Shown: positions 26,996-35,492, numbered from the stretch's first letter. The stretch: DNA of 64,000 nucleotides from Phycisphaerales bacterium (GCA_020639075.1 JACKHI010000001.1:5394001-5458000), one strand, 5' to 3'. A program made the numbers and translations. Notes: generated by a model from the letters alone, not told the origin.

Positions 26996-27721
26996 ATGAT
27001 GACGAAACGACGACTTGCCGTAGGCATGCTGGGCCTGCTCGTATTCGGCACGGGCATGATGAGCGAGCAGTGCCAGCAGAATCCCTCGCTGGAAGGACTG
27101 GCCGGTCTCTGGACGCTGGAACGCGGCGCTACGAGCGTTCGCGTCACGTTCAGCGTCAACAACGGCGGTGAAGTGACGGAAAATTCGGCATCGAGCGATT
27201 TGCAGCCGCTCGATCCGAATGACTTCCCCGAGCAACTCGCGGATCTGATCGCACAATGGAACGCGGGGCTGGATGACGTGAACGCCGCGCTTGACGAGGC
27301 GCTGCCGGATGTCGTCGGCGTCGAGTTCCCGCAGTTCGGCGTTATGCGGATCTTCGATCCGAATGACACGACGATGGCGGGCCAGGGCCTGATCAACAGC
27401 CAGACGCTGGCATATGGATTCGTCGGCGATCTTTCCGGTGCAGGCGCCGGCGATGAGCAGGGCGGTGGGGGCGTCTTGCAGGCATCGTCGATCGCCGGCA
27501 GTTTCGACGCCATGGCCCTGACGACGACGGGCGAGATTGCGCGAACACTGCTCGTTTCGCTCCAGAACAACACGAACAACAGCGGTCTGACGTTTACAGC
27601 GCAGATCGCCATCGCTTACACCGGCCAGCGAACGGGCGACCTGCCCGAGGACACGGGCGGGAATTCCAACGCGAATGACAACTCGTCGGACAATTCGAAT
27701 ACGAACGACAACGGCGGCTGA
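26996..27721 (+). CDS. Secreted, probably lipid-anchored protein with Asn/Asp-rich tail
   Basis: 241 residues from the ATG at 26996 (AGGAG ten bases upstream). A signal sequence (RRLAVGMLGLLVFGTGMMSEQ) ends in a cysteine followed by QQN, suggesting a lipoprotein, although the residues before the Cys (SEQC) are not a classical lipobox. The mature part has a beta-rich domain (GLWTLERGATSVRVTFSV) with no family I recognise and ends in a low-complexity NSNANDNSSDNSNTNDNGG tail. The same S-E-C ending and NDN linker occur in the 58712-59767 product, so they may mark an export class in this organism. A strong bidirectional terminator follows. Confidence 0.7.
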   Translation: MMTKRRLAVGMLGLLVFGTGMMSEQCQQNPSLEGLAGLWTLERGATSVRVTFSVNNGGEVTENSASSDLQPLDPNDFPEQLADLIAQWNAGLDDVNAALDEALPDVVGVEFPQFGVMRIFDPNDTTMAGQGLINSQTLAYGFVGDLSGAGAGDEQGGGGVLQASSIAGSFDAMALTTTGEIARTLLVSLQNNTNNSGLTFTAQIAIAYTGQRTGDLPEDTGGNSNANDNSSDNSNTNDNGG

Positions 27722-27753
27722 CGCTCAGCGAACGCCGTAACGTCATAGAGATG

Positions 27754-27788
27754 CGGCCGCGTTCAACGGAACGCGGCCGTTTTTTTTT
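27754..27788. terminator. Strong rho-independent terminator
   Basis: An 11-bp perfect stem CGGCCGCGTTC / GAACGCGGCCG with an AACG loop is followed by nine T residues. It closes the lipoprotein-like gene on the plus strand and lies between convergent genes; the A-poor left flank makes it mainly a plus-strand terminator. Confidence 0.93.
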
Positions 27789-27819
27789 GTCAATGCGCGA
27801 CCTCCGCGGACGGCAAGCG

Positions 27820-28287
27820 TCAGAAGTTCGCCAGGACGATTGCGAAGACAATAATGGCGAGCGGCGAGATCAGGATGATGAGCCAGTAGACGGACTCATT
27901 CAGTCGTTCCCGATGCCGCTTCGGGACCAGCGGGTTGCGACGCCATCGAAGCACCTGAATCAGCAAGATCAGGGCGAGGAGGCCGCAGATCGGGCAGAGC
28001 AACACGATCGAGATTGCAACGATCGGAGGCAGCCGGCCGAACGTATCCGTCAGATAGCAGTAAACCACGGCGCTGAGCGATAGCAGCGTCAGCACGTCGA
28101 GCGGTCGTCGCCATCGTTGCACGCGACGCAGCACTTGATTGGTCCGTTTCGAGGCGAGCATCATCGCTTCCAGGGAATCGAAGGCGAGTCCGCATTCCGG
28201 GCAGCACGGCGTCGATTGTCCGCGCAGGTCGTATTCGCACTCCGGGCAGGGAATGGCGCCGAACTCGACATAGGGCGACTCGCTCAT
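27820..28287 (-). CDS. Zinc-ribbon membrane protein
   Basis: 155 residues. Near the N-terminus a zinc ribbon is visible: CPECEYDLRG (14-23) and CCPECGLAF (28-36), giving two CPxC knuckles. Two or three hydrophobic segments follow (about 64-82, 87-112, 131-153) separated by Arg-rich loops. Proteins with a short CPxCxYxLRG ... CPECG ribbon attached to membrane helices are numerous in Planctomycetota; at least four are in this window. Their role is unknown. The start codon overlaps the stop of the upstream rhodanese-methyltransferase gene by four bases (ATGA), so they are co-translated. Confidence 0.75.
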   Translation of the reverse strand: MSESPYVEFGAIPCPECEYDLRGQSTPCCPECGLAFDSLEAMMLASKRTNQVLRRVQRWRRPLDVLTLLSLSAVVYCYLTDTFGRLPPIVAISIVLLCPICGLLALILLIQVLRWRRNPLVPKRHRERLNESVYWLIILISPLAIIVFAIVLANF

Positions 28288-29159
28288 GGAACCACCTCCG
28301 GCCGGCGCGCCACGATGGACGCGACGAACCTCCTTGGCGCTGCCAGCGATTCAGAATGATGCACTTGTTGCCATGAGTCAAAAAACGATGGCAACTCGTT
28401 TGGCAACAGCAGGTGTGCGTCTTTGCGCGGTTTGCCGAACCGTTCCCGCTGTTCAAGTGTAAACGTCTCATACACGACGAAGCCGCCGGGGCGGATCGCG
28501 TCGGCGATCGCCGACATGAGCGGCCTGTGCAGGAAGTTGAAACACGCGATCACGTCGAACGATTCGGGCGCCAGCACCCGATCAACTTCGACGTCCACCT
28601 GGCGCGTCGCCACGCTGACGCCGGCGCTCGCCGCCAGTGAACGGCATCGATCCAGCGCCTCTTCGTAACGATCCCATGCCTCGACGCGGAGCCCGGCTTC
28701 CGCCATGGCGACGGCGTCGCGACCGGATCCACACGCGAGGTCCAGCGCGCATCGGCCCTCCAATGATGTCCAGGCCGAGCGCATCGCGGGCAAGGCGACA
28801 TCGGTCAGCAACCGATGCGGACGCCAAAGCCTTTTCGTTCCTGGACCGCTCACGGTGCAGTAACGTGCGATCCAATCCGGACCTGACGCCGTGGAAATCT
28901 GCTGCCGACCTCGCGCCCGAAGTCGCGATGCCGCCCAGCGAGCCCGAACCTGACAGGCATCAATGATGAGTAACGGCTCGTGGGGCGAGGGCAACTCGTG
29001 CGTTCGGTCGACGAGGAATTCAAGCGGAATGTTAACGGCGTCGGGATGGTGCAAAGCCGCAAATTCCGGGGCTGGCCGAACGTCCAGAATGGCGATACCC
29101 TTCAGGTCGTCGGGGGGACTTGCTGGCGTGTCTTGTTCCAACCGTCGAGCCCTCCACAC
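28284..29159 (-). CDS. Rhodanese-like domain fused to SAM-dependent methyltransferase
   Basis: 291 residues. Residues about 18-110 form a rhodanese fold: GIAILDVRPAPEFAALHHPDAVNIP, then IIDACQVRARWAASRLRARG, where the Cys followed five residues later by Arg matches the active loop. Residues about 120-285 are a class I methyltransferase with motif I ALDLACGSGRDAVAMAE, an acidic residue ending the next strand (VEAWDRYEEAL) and FDVIACFNFLHRP. Rhodanese-methyltransferase fusions are seen in tellurite-resistance TehB-like and thiol/sulfur-related proteins, so methylation of a sulfur or metalloid compound is possible but not shown. It overlaps the zinc-ribbon gene and is divergent from the P-loop gene at 29286. 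Confidence 0.8.
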   Translation of the reverse strand: MWRARRLEQDTPASPPDDLKGIAILDVRPAPEFAALHHPDAVNIPLEFLVDRTHELPSPHEPLLIIDACQVRARWAASRLRARGRQQISTASGPDWIARYCTVSGPGTKRLWRPHRLLTDVALPAMRSAWTSLEGRCALDLACGSGRDAVAMAEAGLRVEAWDRYEEALDRCRSLAASAGVSVATRQVDVEVDRVLAPESFDVIACFNFLHRPLMSAIADAIRPGGFVVYETFTLEQRERFGKPRKDAHLLLPNELPSFFDSWQQVHHSESLAAPRRFVASIVARRPEVVP

Positions 29160-29285
29160 GTTACGTCGCGGCGAACCGATAATGGCCGACTGGTGGATTT
29201 CCGCTGTCGGTCGGCGTTAAATTGAACATCTGCGCCGCGTGGCGTTCGATCTGACGCTCGCACTGTCAAACGACGCCGAGGAAGC

Positions 29286-30116
29286 ATGTCTGTCGCCATA
29301 CTTCATATATCCGGGCCACAAAACGCTGGAAAGACGGCGACGGCTATCGGCTTCGCCGAATTCCGCGGCAAGCGTCCAACCTATTATCTGCGCCTTGATA
29401 CGGAACGCGAAGGCGTGCCGGCCCTGCGTCTGAGCCAGCCGCTGCCTGTCGTCGTTGAGCCGCGACGCCTCGTGACCAGGCCGGGCGTCGTTTTCGAGAC
29501 CCTTGCAGCGGCGGTCGGCGAAATTGCGCAACAGGATGCCGACGCCACAGTGATCGTCGAAACGGACAATGAGCCGTGTTTTCGCCACGCCTATCCCTGG
29601 CATGCCCGCGTTTTCTGCCTTCCGCCGGTGTCGGAGCCTCGCGTCGTCTTTCGAACGCGCGACCAGATCGCCAAGGCCGTCAAGGAGTTGATGGAGGACA
29701 CGCGGAGTTTTGCGGCGGAGATGTTTGGTCTCGAACATGGTCCGGGCGATTCTTCCATGCTGCCGGCAGTCGAATCGAAGCAGATCCTGGAGGCGGATAC
29801 GACGGAACTGCTTGAAGAGTTCCTCGCTTCTGAAGTCGGCAGCGACATTACGTTCCGCATGAGGCTGCATACGGATTATTACGCTATCATGGACAGCGAC
29901 GTATTGGTGCTGAGCGAGTCGAGCGGCGCATGGAACGGCCCTGCAGCCGAAACGGCCGGTATGCTCAGGCAACTGCTGGAAATGTCGCGCGCCCGGCTGG
30001 GGCGCAACGTGATCCCCGTGCGATGCAATCCCAACAATGCCCAGAGTGAACCGTTCCGGGCATGCATCGCGTTGATTGACAAAGCCGTCGAAGCGGGGCG
30101 GCAAGACGCACTATGA
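29286..30116 (+). CDS. P-loop NTPase-like protein of unknown function
   Basis: 276 residues. A Walker A motif GPQNAGKT sits at residues 10-17 right after a beta strand (VAILHIS), and the next segment TATAIGFAEF could be the P-loop helix. A Walker B candidate is ATVIVETDNE near residue 90, and a final SDVLVLSESSG ... IPVRCNPNN region resembles the specificity end of small GTPase/MobB-like folds. I do not recognise a named family. It overlaps the following DUF971 gene by four bases (ATGA), so the two probably act together. Confidence 0.65.
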   Translation: MSVAILHISGPQNAGKTATAIGFAEFRGKRPTYYLRLDTEREGVPALRLSQPLPVVVEPRRLVTRPGVVFETLAAAVGEIAQQDADATVIVETDNEPCFRHAYPWHARVFCLPPVSEPRVVFRTRDQIAKAVKELMEDTRSFAAEMFGLEHGPGDSSMLPAVESKQILEADTTELLEEFLASEVGSDITFRMRLHTDYYAIMDSDVLVLSESSGAWNGPAAETAGMLRQLLEMSRARLGRNVIPVRCNPNNAQSEPFRACIALIDKAVEAGRQDAL

Positions 30117-30520
30117 ACGAAAACGAACTCATCGATCTCGCCCTTAATCAACCTCTCGCGGCCGACGAATTCAAGCCCGTCGATCTTCACATCGATCGCA
30201 GGGCCGGTCTCACAATCGAATGGAAGGACGGCAAGACGAGCCGCTTCGATCTGGGGTACCTTCGCAAGATGTGCCCTTGCGCCCAATGTCGCGTCGAACG
30301 CGAAAAACCCATGGCCGCGAAGAAGCCGGCCGCCGTCGGCACGTCGCTGACCGTGCTGCCATCGAATATCGACAAAGCCACGACGTTCGACGACGCCAAG
30401 CTCGTCGGCAACTATGCCATCAGTATTGTCTGGGGCGACGGTCATAAGACCGGCATCTACGACTTTCGGTATCTCCGCCTCATCTGCCCGACCCACGGCG
30501 ACAGCACCATCGGCAAGTAG
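30113..30520 (+). CDS. DUF971 (gamma-butyrobetaine hydroxylase N-terminal-like) protein
   Basis: 135 residues. The DUF971 pattern is clear: LTIEWKDGKTSRFDLGYLRKMCPCAQC (about 30-57) with a CPCxxC metal-binding set, then YAISIVWGDGHKTGIYDFRYLRLIC near the C-terminus. Free-standing DUF971 proteins often accompany Fe-S cluster or Mrp/ApbC-type genes; here the partner is an unrelated P-loop protein to which it is translationally coupled. A metal- or Fe-S-related role is inferred from family context only. An insertion of ~30 residues (EKPMAAKKPAAVGTS region) separates the two halves. Confidence 0.82.
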   Translation: MNENELIDLALNQPLAADEFKPVDLHIDRRAGLTIEWKDGKTSRFDLGYLRKMCPCAQCRVEREKPMAAKKPAAVGTSLTVLPSNIDKATTFDDAKLVGNYAISIVWGDGHKTGIYDFRYLRLICPTHGDSTIGK

Positions 30521-30566
30521 CTGCGAGGAGAGGGATCGAGGATTCGAGGGATCAAGGGGTCCAGTG

Positions 30567-30679
30567 CGTAGGTCGGGTCATCGACCCGACAAGATGGGCG
30601 TAGCTCGAGTCATCGACCCGACTTGGAACTGACAACGCGTTCACCGCCGGGTGCCATGCCGACCCCCAAGGTCGGCATG
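30567..30679 (+). repeat. Cluster of interspersed hairpin repeats (GTAG-type and GGGTGCCA-type)
   Basis: At 30567-30590 GTAG is followed directly by the hairpin GTCGGGTC-ATC-GACCCGAC; a degenerate copy is at 30599-30622. At 30649-30679 GGGTGC precedes the hairpin CATGCCGACC / GGTCGGCATG. Both types recur elsewhere in the window between genes. The pair sits in the 236-bp gap between the DUF971 and larB genes. Confidence 0.8.
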
Positions 30680-30756
30680 ATGAGTGACGCAGCTCTCAAC
30701 CTGTCTCAGAACGCACGGATACGCGTCCACCGCCAACTCCCCATATAATCCCGCCA

Positions 30757-31509
30757 ATGGACGAATCCCGACTCCGAAAGCTCATCGACGACATTGCGGC
30801 GGGGCATGTGAAACCCGACGACGCGATGTCGGCGCTGCGAACGCTTCCTTTTGAATCGTTGCCGTTCGCGACGCTCGATCACCATCGTTCCCTTCGCTGC
30901 GACTTCCCCGAAGTGATCTACGCCGAGGGCAAGACCCCCGATCAGGTCGCCGACATCTTTGAACGCATGGCCGAACGCGGCGATCGCATTCTGGCGACGC
31001 GTGTAAACAAGCAGCACGCCGAGGCCGTCCGCCTGCGCCTCCCCGATGCTGACTACCACGAGACTGGCCGATGCCTCTCGCTGAAGCGCACTGAATCGCC
31101 GAGATCCAAGGGCGTCATCGCCATCGTCGCCGCCGGTACGTCGGACCTGCCCGTGCTGGAAGAAGCGCGTATCGTCTGCGACATGATGGACCAGACGACC
31201 GACGTCATCGTCGATGTCGGTGTAGCGGGAGTCCATCGCATCCTGGCGCAGTCGCATCGGCTACACGCCGCGCGCGTCGTCATCGTGATCGCCGGTATGG
31301 ATGGCGCATTGCCGAGCGTCGTCGGCGGCCTCGTCAGCGCGCCCGTCGTCGCCGTCCCGACGAGCGTCGGCTATGGCGCGAGCTTCAACGGCGTCGGTCC
31401 ATTGCTGACGATGCTGAACGCCTGTGCGCCGGGCGTCAGCGTCGTGAACATCGACAACGGCTTCGGCGCGGGATACGTGGCGTCGATGATCAATCGCATC
31501 GGCGAGTAG
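30757..31509 (+). CDS. larB: Nickel-pincer cofactor biosynthesis protein LarB
   Basis: 250 residues. The C-terminal two thirds is a PurE-like (AIR carboxylase) domain: GVIAIVAAGTSDLPVLEEA (about 119-137), DVGVAGVHRIL (150-160), VVIVIAGMDGALPSVVGGL (171-189) and VVAVPTSVGYGASFNG (194-209). LarB carboxylates the pyridinium ring of nicotinic acid adenine dinucleotide and hydrolyses it, the first step to the nickel-pincer nucleotide cofactor of LarA-type racemases. The N-terminal helix-rich part (FPEVIYAEGKTPDQV) is also typical. No larC, larE or larA is in the window, so the remaining steps must be encoded elsewhere. Confidence 0.93.
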   Translation: MDESRLRKLIDDIAAGHVKPDDAMSALRTLPFESLPFATLDHHRSLRCDFPEVIYAEGKTPDQVADIFERMAERGDRILATRVNKQHAEAVRLRLPDADYHETGRCLSLKRTESPRSKGVIAIVAAGTSDLPVLEEARIVCDMMDQTTDVIVDVGVAGVHRILAQSHRLHAARVVIVIAGMDGALPSVVGGLVSAPVVAVPTSVGYGASFNGVGPLLTMLNACAPGVSVVNIDNGFGAGYVASMINRIGE

Positions 31510-31532
31510 GTCCGGCTTTCGCCCCGACATCG

Positions 31533-31550
31533 CGTAGGTCGGGTCATCGA
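31533..31550 (+). repeat. Truncated GTAG-type hairpin repeat
   Basis: CGTAGGTCGGGTCATCGA matches the first 18 bases of the repeat at 30567 and 32705, but the second stem arm is missing. It lies between larB and the nnrD-type gene. Confidence 0.6.
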
Positions 31551-31585
31551 CAGCGACAGCGGCATTGTTAGCAAGCGAGCAGTCC

Positions 31586-32671
31586 GTGGCGAAAAAGAAA
31601 ACAAAGCGCAAAACTCAATCCGCATCCACAAACAGGAATCTCGACGCGACGCCGCGCGCCGTCACCCAAATACCGAAACTCCCGCCGCGCGAATCGAATG
31701 CCCATAAAGGCAACTTCGGTCGCGTCCTCGTCATCGGCGGTTCGCGCGGGATGATCGGCGCGCCGGCGCTGGCGGCCAACGCCGCGCTCCGCAGCGGCGC
31801 GGGGCTCGTTACGATCGCCTGCCCCGAATCTATCTACCAGAGCGTCGCCGTGCTCTGCCCATGCGCGACGACGATTCCATTGCCCGAATTGCCCAACGGG
31901 CAGATCGATCCGAAGCGGGCGATTCAGGCGATTGACGGTTCGCGAATGCTCGGCCATCCCGCCAAACCGGATGTCATTGCAGCGGGACCGGGCCTTGGGC
32001 GCGGCAACGTGCGATTCGATCAGGCGTGGCGTGCCCTGATACATGAGTTCGCCTGCAACCGGCGCATCCCGATCGTCCTCGACGCCGACGGTCTCAACGC
32101 GATGCCGACGCTGGACCTGACCGGAGACAAGCCGACGGAGTTTGACTGGTCCAACCTGGTGCTAACGCCGCATCCGGGCGAAATGGCGAGGCTATGCAAT
32201 ACGACGGCGGCCGATGTGCAGTCGCGTCGAAAGGAAATCGTCTGCGCCGCCGCGCGCGTGGCGAACGCACCCGCTCAAACCCAGGCCGCGTCCATCTCGC
32301 AGATTGATGCGGAGGTCGACATCAAGCGAGAACAGGAATCAGGTCCAAGAGCAGGCAGAACCCAGGCCGCTTCACCGAGCCTCAACGCCGCCTGCACGAT
32401 TCTATTGAAAGGCGCCGGCACGCTCGTTTGCGACGGTTCGCGCATCTTCACGAACAAGACGGGCAATCCCGGCATGGCGACGGGCGGCAGCGGCGACGTG
32501 CTGACGGGCATCATCGCAGCGCTGGTCGGCCAAGGCATGACGCCGTTTGACGCAGCCGTGCTCGGCGCGCATGTGCACGGCCTGGCGGGCGATTTGACGG
32601 CGCGCGTGACAACGCAGACGTGCCTGATCGCGACGGATCTGATCCAGACGCTGCCGCGAGCGTTCGGATAG
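31586..32671 (+). CDS. nnrD: ADP-dependent NAD(P)H-hydrate dehydratase (NnrD, ribokinase-like)
   Basis: 361 residues from the GTG at 31586 (a TTG at 31565 is possible). After a Lys/Thr-rich lead, the kinase-like fold begins KGNFGRVLVIGGSRGMIGAP (about 41-60), continues with VIAAGPGLG and LDADGLNA, VLTPHPGEMARL, and ends with the catalytic/anion-hole NPGMATGGSGDVLTGIIAAL (about 298-317). These are all signatures of the NnrD/YjeF C-terminal family that repairs hydrated NAD(P)H using ADP. A ~45-residue Gln/Ala-rich insert (AQTQAASISQIDAEVDIK and on) lies before the last beta strands, unusual for the family. The N-terminal epimerase domain (NnrE) is absent here. Confidence 0.9.
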   Translation: MAKKKTKRKTQSASTNRNLDATPRAVTQIPKLPPRESNAHKGNFGRVLVIGGSRGMIGAPALAANAALRSGAGLVTIACPESIYQSVAVLCPCATTIPLPELPNGQIDPKRAIQAIDGSRMLGHPAKPDVIAAGPGLGRGNVRFDQAWRALIHEFACNRRIPIVLDADGLNAMPTLDLTGDKPTEFDWSNLVLTPHPGEMARLCNTTAADVQSRRKEIVCAAARVANAPAQTQAASISQIDAEVDIKREQESGPRAGRTQAASPSLNAACTILLKGAGTLVCDGSRIFTNKTGNPGMATGGSGDVLTGIIAALVGQGMTPFDAAVLGAHVHGLAGDLTARVTTQTCLIATDLIQTLPRAFG

Positions 32672-32704
32672 GGATTTAAGATCTCAGATTTGAAATTTGA
32701 GATG

Positions 32705-32728
32705 CGTAGGTCGGGTCATCGACCCGAC
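32705..32728 (+). repeat. GTAG-type hairpin repeat
   Basis: CGTAG followed by GTCGGGTC-ATC-GACCCGAC, identical in its 24 bases to the copy at 30567-30590. It lies between the convergent ends of the nnrD-type and PEP-CTERM-like genes and might also help terminate transcription. Confidence 0.8.
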
Positions 32729-32738
32729 AGGCGGGTGA

Positions 32739-33467
32739 TCAACGTCGTCGTCGCCGCAGGTGCAGCGGGGCGGCGACAAGCAGCATCAGGGTGGCCGTCG
32801 GTTCGGGGATGGGCGCAATCGCGACGTGTAGGAACCCGTCGGCATGAGAAAGGCTCGATGAGTTGCCGGTGAAGCTTCTTGATTCAAGGTCGTAGGTAAT
32901 AACGTATGTTCTGTTGGCGGCAAGCGTCGTCGGGTCGGAATGGTAAGTGATCTGACCGATCGCCGGGTTCACGATCGAATTGCGAATTATGGAATTCCTG
33001 AAGATCGCGACGATCGGATCATATTCGCAAAGTCCAAACTCGACGCGCGACGTGCGCGTGCCGCTGCCCATGGCATAGTTGTATTCGCTTGCGATGTCGA
33101 GTGTCGATTCGACGCTCGGCCGGAGGAAGATGTTGCCGGATGAACGGCATTTGACATTGTCGCCGCCCTGGCAGACGTGCTCGGAAACAAGCATGAACTC
33201 AAAGAGGCCGTCAGATGTCCAGGAAACATCGTATACCGATTGCGCAGAAGAGTTGCCCAACATTCCCTGTTGCATCGCGTGCCAGTTGTTCATTGGATCA
33301 AAGTTCAATTGGCCCGCATAGTCACTCCCAATATTTACAATGGTCTCAAGTGTCCACTCGAGCACGTTGATTTCCGCACCGCTCGCAGCAATTGGCCAAG
33401 TGACATAGGTCAACAAGCAAAGCAGGCTGAGCGATCGAATCGACACGATCTCATCTCCGGCGAGCAT
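32739..33467 (-). CDS. Exported PEP-CTERM-type protein
   Basis: 242 residues. A signal sequence (LSLLCLLTYVTWPIAASGA, about 13-31) is followed by a beta-rich domain of ~180 residues without a recognised family. The C-terminus reads IPEPTATLMLLVAAPLHLRRRRR: a P-E-P motif, a hydrophobic helix and an arginine cluster, the standard PEP-CTERM sorting tail recognised by exosortase. This suggests transit through an exosortase system to the cell surface or extracellular matrix, often linked to exopolysaccharide genes. No exosortase gene is in the window. An alternative GTG start eight codons in would give a more compact signal peptide. Confidence 0.75.
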   Translation of the reverse strand: MLAGDEIVSIRSLSLLCLLTYVTWPIAASGAEINVLEWTLETIVNIGSDYAGQLNFDPMNNWHAMQQGMLGNSSAQSVYDVSWTSDGLFEFMLVSEHVCQGGDNVKCRSSGNIFLRPSVESTLDIASEYNYAMGSGTRTSRVEFGLCEYDPIVAIFRNSIIRNSIVNPAIGQITYHSDPTTLAANRTYVITYDLESRSFTGNSSSLSHADGFLHVAIAPIPEPTATLMLLVAAPLHLRRRRR

Positions 33468-33616
33468 GCACCCAATTCCGCAGTCGCCTGGCGTTCCGCA
33501 CGTTCGATGGCGGGCGAATCAGCACCGGCTGGGTGGTATGGCACTCAATCATTTTATCACATGTGTTATAGGAATTCGCGGTCCGGTGCTCGGGCGCAGG
33601 GCAAATAGCAGAAATT

Positions 33617-33651
33617 CCCCAACCTTTCCATTCGGAAAGGATGGGGCACCC
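33617..33651 (+). repeat. CCCCATCC-type hairpin repeat
   Basis: CCCCAACCTTTCC-ATTC-GGAAAGGATGGGG followed by CACCC. A second copy with changed stem bases is at 35989-36023. It lies between convergent genes. Confidence 0.75.
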
Positions 33652-33662
33652 GACCCAAATGC

Positions 33663-34328
33663 CTACTTCTGCCGCTTCACCATCTCATTAATCCAGATCG
33701 GTGCAAACGGCGACGTGCAGCCCTTCGAAACGGGATAGTCTCGATAGATGCCCAGCGACTCACCGATCGCGAGCGCCCGCTTGCGATGCTTCGCATGGTT
33801 GATGCCGATTTCCGCGAGGCATGCGTTCATCGTCCACTGCACTTCCGGTGGGGCGCTCGCCATGTCGACTTCGATGCGATCCAGCAGGGCTTTCAAATCG
33901 AGGCCTTTCGCATTTTTCGCGACGCGGCCCGCCGTCAGCGCCCAACCCGCGCGGGCGGCCCACTTGTCGTCGTCGGCCATCCATTTCTCGCGAAGCGTCT
34001 CCTTGTCGGGATGAGTCTTGATGACGTAAGACATCAGCCAGTCCGCGACGTAGGCGAACGTGAGTGAGCGGACCATCGCGTCGATCTCGTCCGCCGACAG
34101 CTCCTTGGGATTCATCACGAGGACGGCGACCATTCGCGCCTCGATGTTCTCCGTCTTCCAGAGCTCCAGCGCCAACGCGTGATTCGTCTTGAGCTTCTTC
34201 GCAATTGCCCGGATATCACCCATCTTGACGCCGAATTGGTTCGCGCCGGCGCCCGCCTTCGTGTTGTGCTTGCGCCGAGCGTCGTCGCCGAGTGACTTGA
34301 GCTGCTTGAGGATTTCTTTTGCTGTCAT
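33663..34328 (-). CDS. DNA alkylation repair protein (AlkD-like HEAT family)
   Basis: 221 residues from the ATG at 34328 (a longer frame adds an unrelated lead). The protein is all-helical with features of the DNA_alkylation_repair family: FGVKMGDIRAIAKKLKTNHALALELWKTENIEARMVAVLVMNPKEL region near the N-terminus and SLTFAYVADWLMSYVI in the middle. AlkD excises positively charged alkylpurines by wrapping DNA with HEAT repeats. Many homologues, however, are of unknown activity and I cannot verify the catalytic Trp/Asp set. The next element to the right is a palindrome-rich repeat; the gene is probably monocistronic. Confidence 0.8.
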   Translation of the reverse strand: MTAKEILKQLKSLGDDARRKHNTKAGAGANQFGVKMGDIRAIAKKLKTNHALALELWKTENIEARMVAVLVMNPKELSADEIDAMVRSLTFAYVADWLMSYVIKTHPDKETLREKWMADDDKWAARAGWALTAGRVAKNAKGLDLKALLDRIEVDMASAPPEVQWTMNACLAEIGINHAKHRKRALAIGESLGIYRDYPVSKGCTSPFAPIWINEMVKRQK

Positions 34329-34476
34329 GGGCGCAGATTGTAGCGTGGACGGGGCGAAAGGGGATCCCACACAGATGCAGCGTACCAATCGATTCTCGCC
34401 GAGCGCCGCCGCCACTTTCGCCCGCGTTCGAGGGCGAACGCGAGCGAAGCGATCACACGAATCCTGTGGTGTGTCA

Positions 34477-34783
34477 TGGCCCCGTTCAGGGGCCGAAAGT
34501 TTGTAGCCCCGGGTGGAGCAACGATCGCAAAGCGATCATTGCGCAACCCGGGGAAATGAAGTTCAGAGAGAAATCCCGCCCCGAATCGGGGCGGCAGTGC
34601 GCCGGCATATCGCACGCATATCGAATGAACCGAATGTCAATCCGGCGGCACATCGGCTCGATTTGAATCGCCGGACGCCTGTGGACTCTCGCCCCCGTTC
34701 GGGGGCTAATTGCACGAAAACAACGCCGCTTACCCCGTGTTGCGCTTCGACCGCGTTCGCGGTCTTCGCTCCACACGGGGCTA
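34477..34783 (+). repeat. ~307-bp palindrome-rich direct repeat, left copy (REP/BIME-like)
   Basis: This block recurs at 35493-35800 with about 90% identity by eye. It contains at least five hairpins: GGCCCC/GGGGCC; a nested pair CCCCGGGT (34507) / ACCCGGGG (34546) with inner GATCGC-AAA-GCGATC; CCGCCCCGAATCGGGGCGG; GCCCCC/GGGGGC; and CCCCGTGT (34733) / ACACGGGG (34773) with inner GACCGCG/CGCGGTC. The second and last nested hairpins are inverted copies of one element: each is preceded on its own strand by TTTGTAG, so GTAG abuts the stem as in REP elements. A further CGCCCCCAATCGGGGGCG hairpin follows just outside. Confidence 0.85.
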
Positions 34784-34908
34784 CAAACTCCCGCCCCCAA
34801 TCGGGGGCGAACTGAAGAAAGCACCTTCTCCATCCCGGCGATGATTGCGGAGTCTTTGCACCCCCATGACACGGCCGGATCGTCGAACTCCAATCAGTGC
34901 ATCTGCGC

Positions 34909-35361
34909 TCAACGGAACACATATCGCTCGTCGAACGGTATCTCATGCGCCCGGAGAAACGCGAGATACTCCTCCTCAAACGAGCGGACGCGATGATGCT
35001 CATTCTGGTTATTGATATACGCCTTGACATCATTCTCAGCCGACTTGCTGACGCTGAAGGCGCCGTAACCTTCCTGCCATGCGAATGTCGCCATGCCGGG
35101 GAACGTTTCGTGGATCCATACCGAGGAACTCGCCTTGACGTTGCGCATCAGGTCGGCAAATGACCGGTCCGTTCGCCAACGAATCAGTAGATGAATGTGA
35201 TCGTGCATGCTGCCGGCGGCGCAGAGGACGCCTTTCTCGTTGCGGATGATGCCGCCGATGTATTCGTGGAGCCGGCCTTCCATCGCCAGATCGATCAGCG
35301 GCACCCGGTCCTTCGTGGCAAATACGACGTGGATTAAGAGTTGTGAGAAAGTGTGGGCCAT
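34909..35361 (-). CDS. IS200/IS605-type Y1 transposase (REP-associated, TnpA/RAYT-like)
   Basis: 150 residues from the ATG at 35361, which has GGGAGG eight bases upstream; an ATG at 35409 would add 16 unsupported residues. The Y1 transposase marks are present: an initial HTFSQLLIHVVFATKDR, the HUH metal site MHDHIHLLI (about 67-75), and the catalytic tyrosine in WQEGYGAFSVSKS (Tyr about residue 110). Such HUH enzymes nick single-stranded DNA at palindromic ends. There is no accompanying tnpB. The gene lies between two 307-bp direct repeats packed with hairpins, the arrangement expected for a domesticated REP-associated tyrosine transposase acting on its own repeats. Confidence 0.88.
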   Translation of the reverse strand: MAHTFSQLLIHVVFATKDRVPLIDLAMEGRLHEYIGGIIRNEKGVLCAAGSMHDHIHLLIRWRTDRSFADLMRNVKASSSVWIHETFPGMATFAWQEGYGAFSVSKSAENDVKAYINNQNEHHRVRSFEEEYLAFLRAHEIPFDERYVFR

Positions 35362-35492
35362 CGTCAAACCTCCCGCGAGCATCGTGATTGCGTTGGCAAG
35401 GCTGTGCAACGGTCATTGCGTCATGGAGTGCCATATCTGACCAAGGCACCGACCAGGGGCGAATTCGACCTGAGTTCGATGTGGACTCGCCT

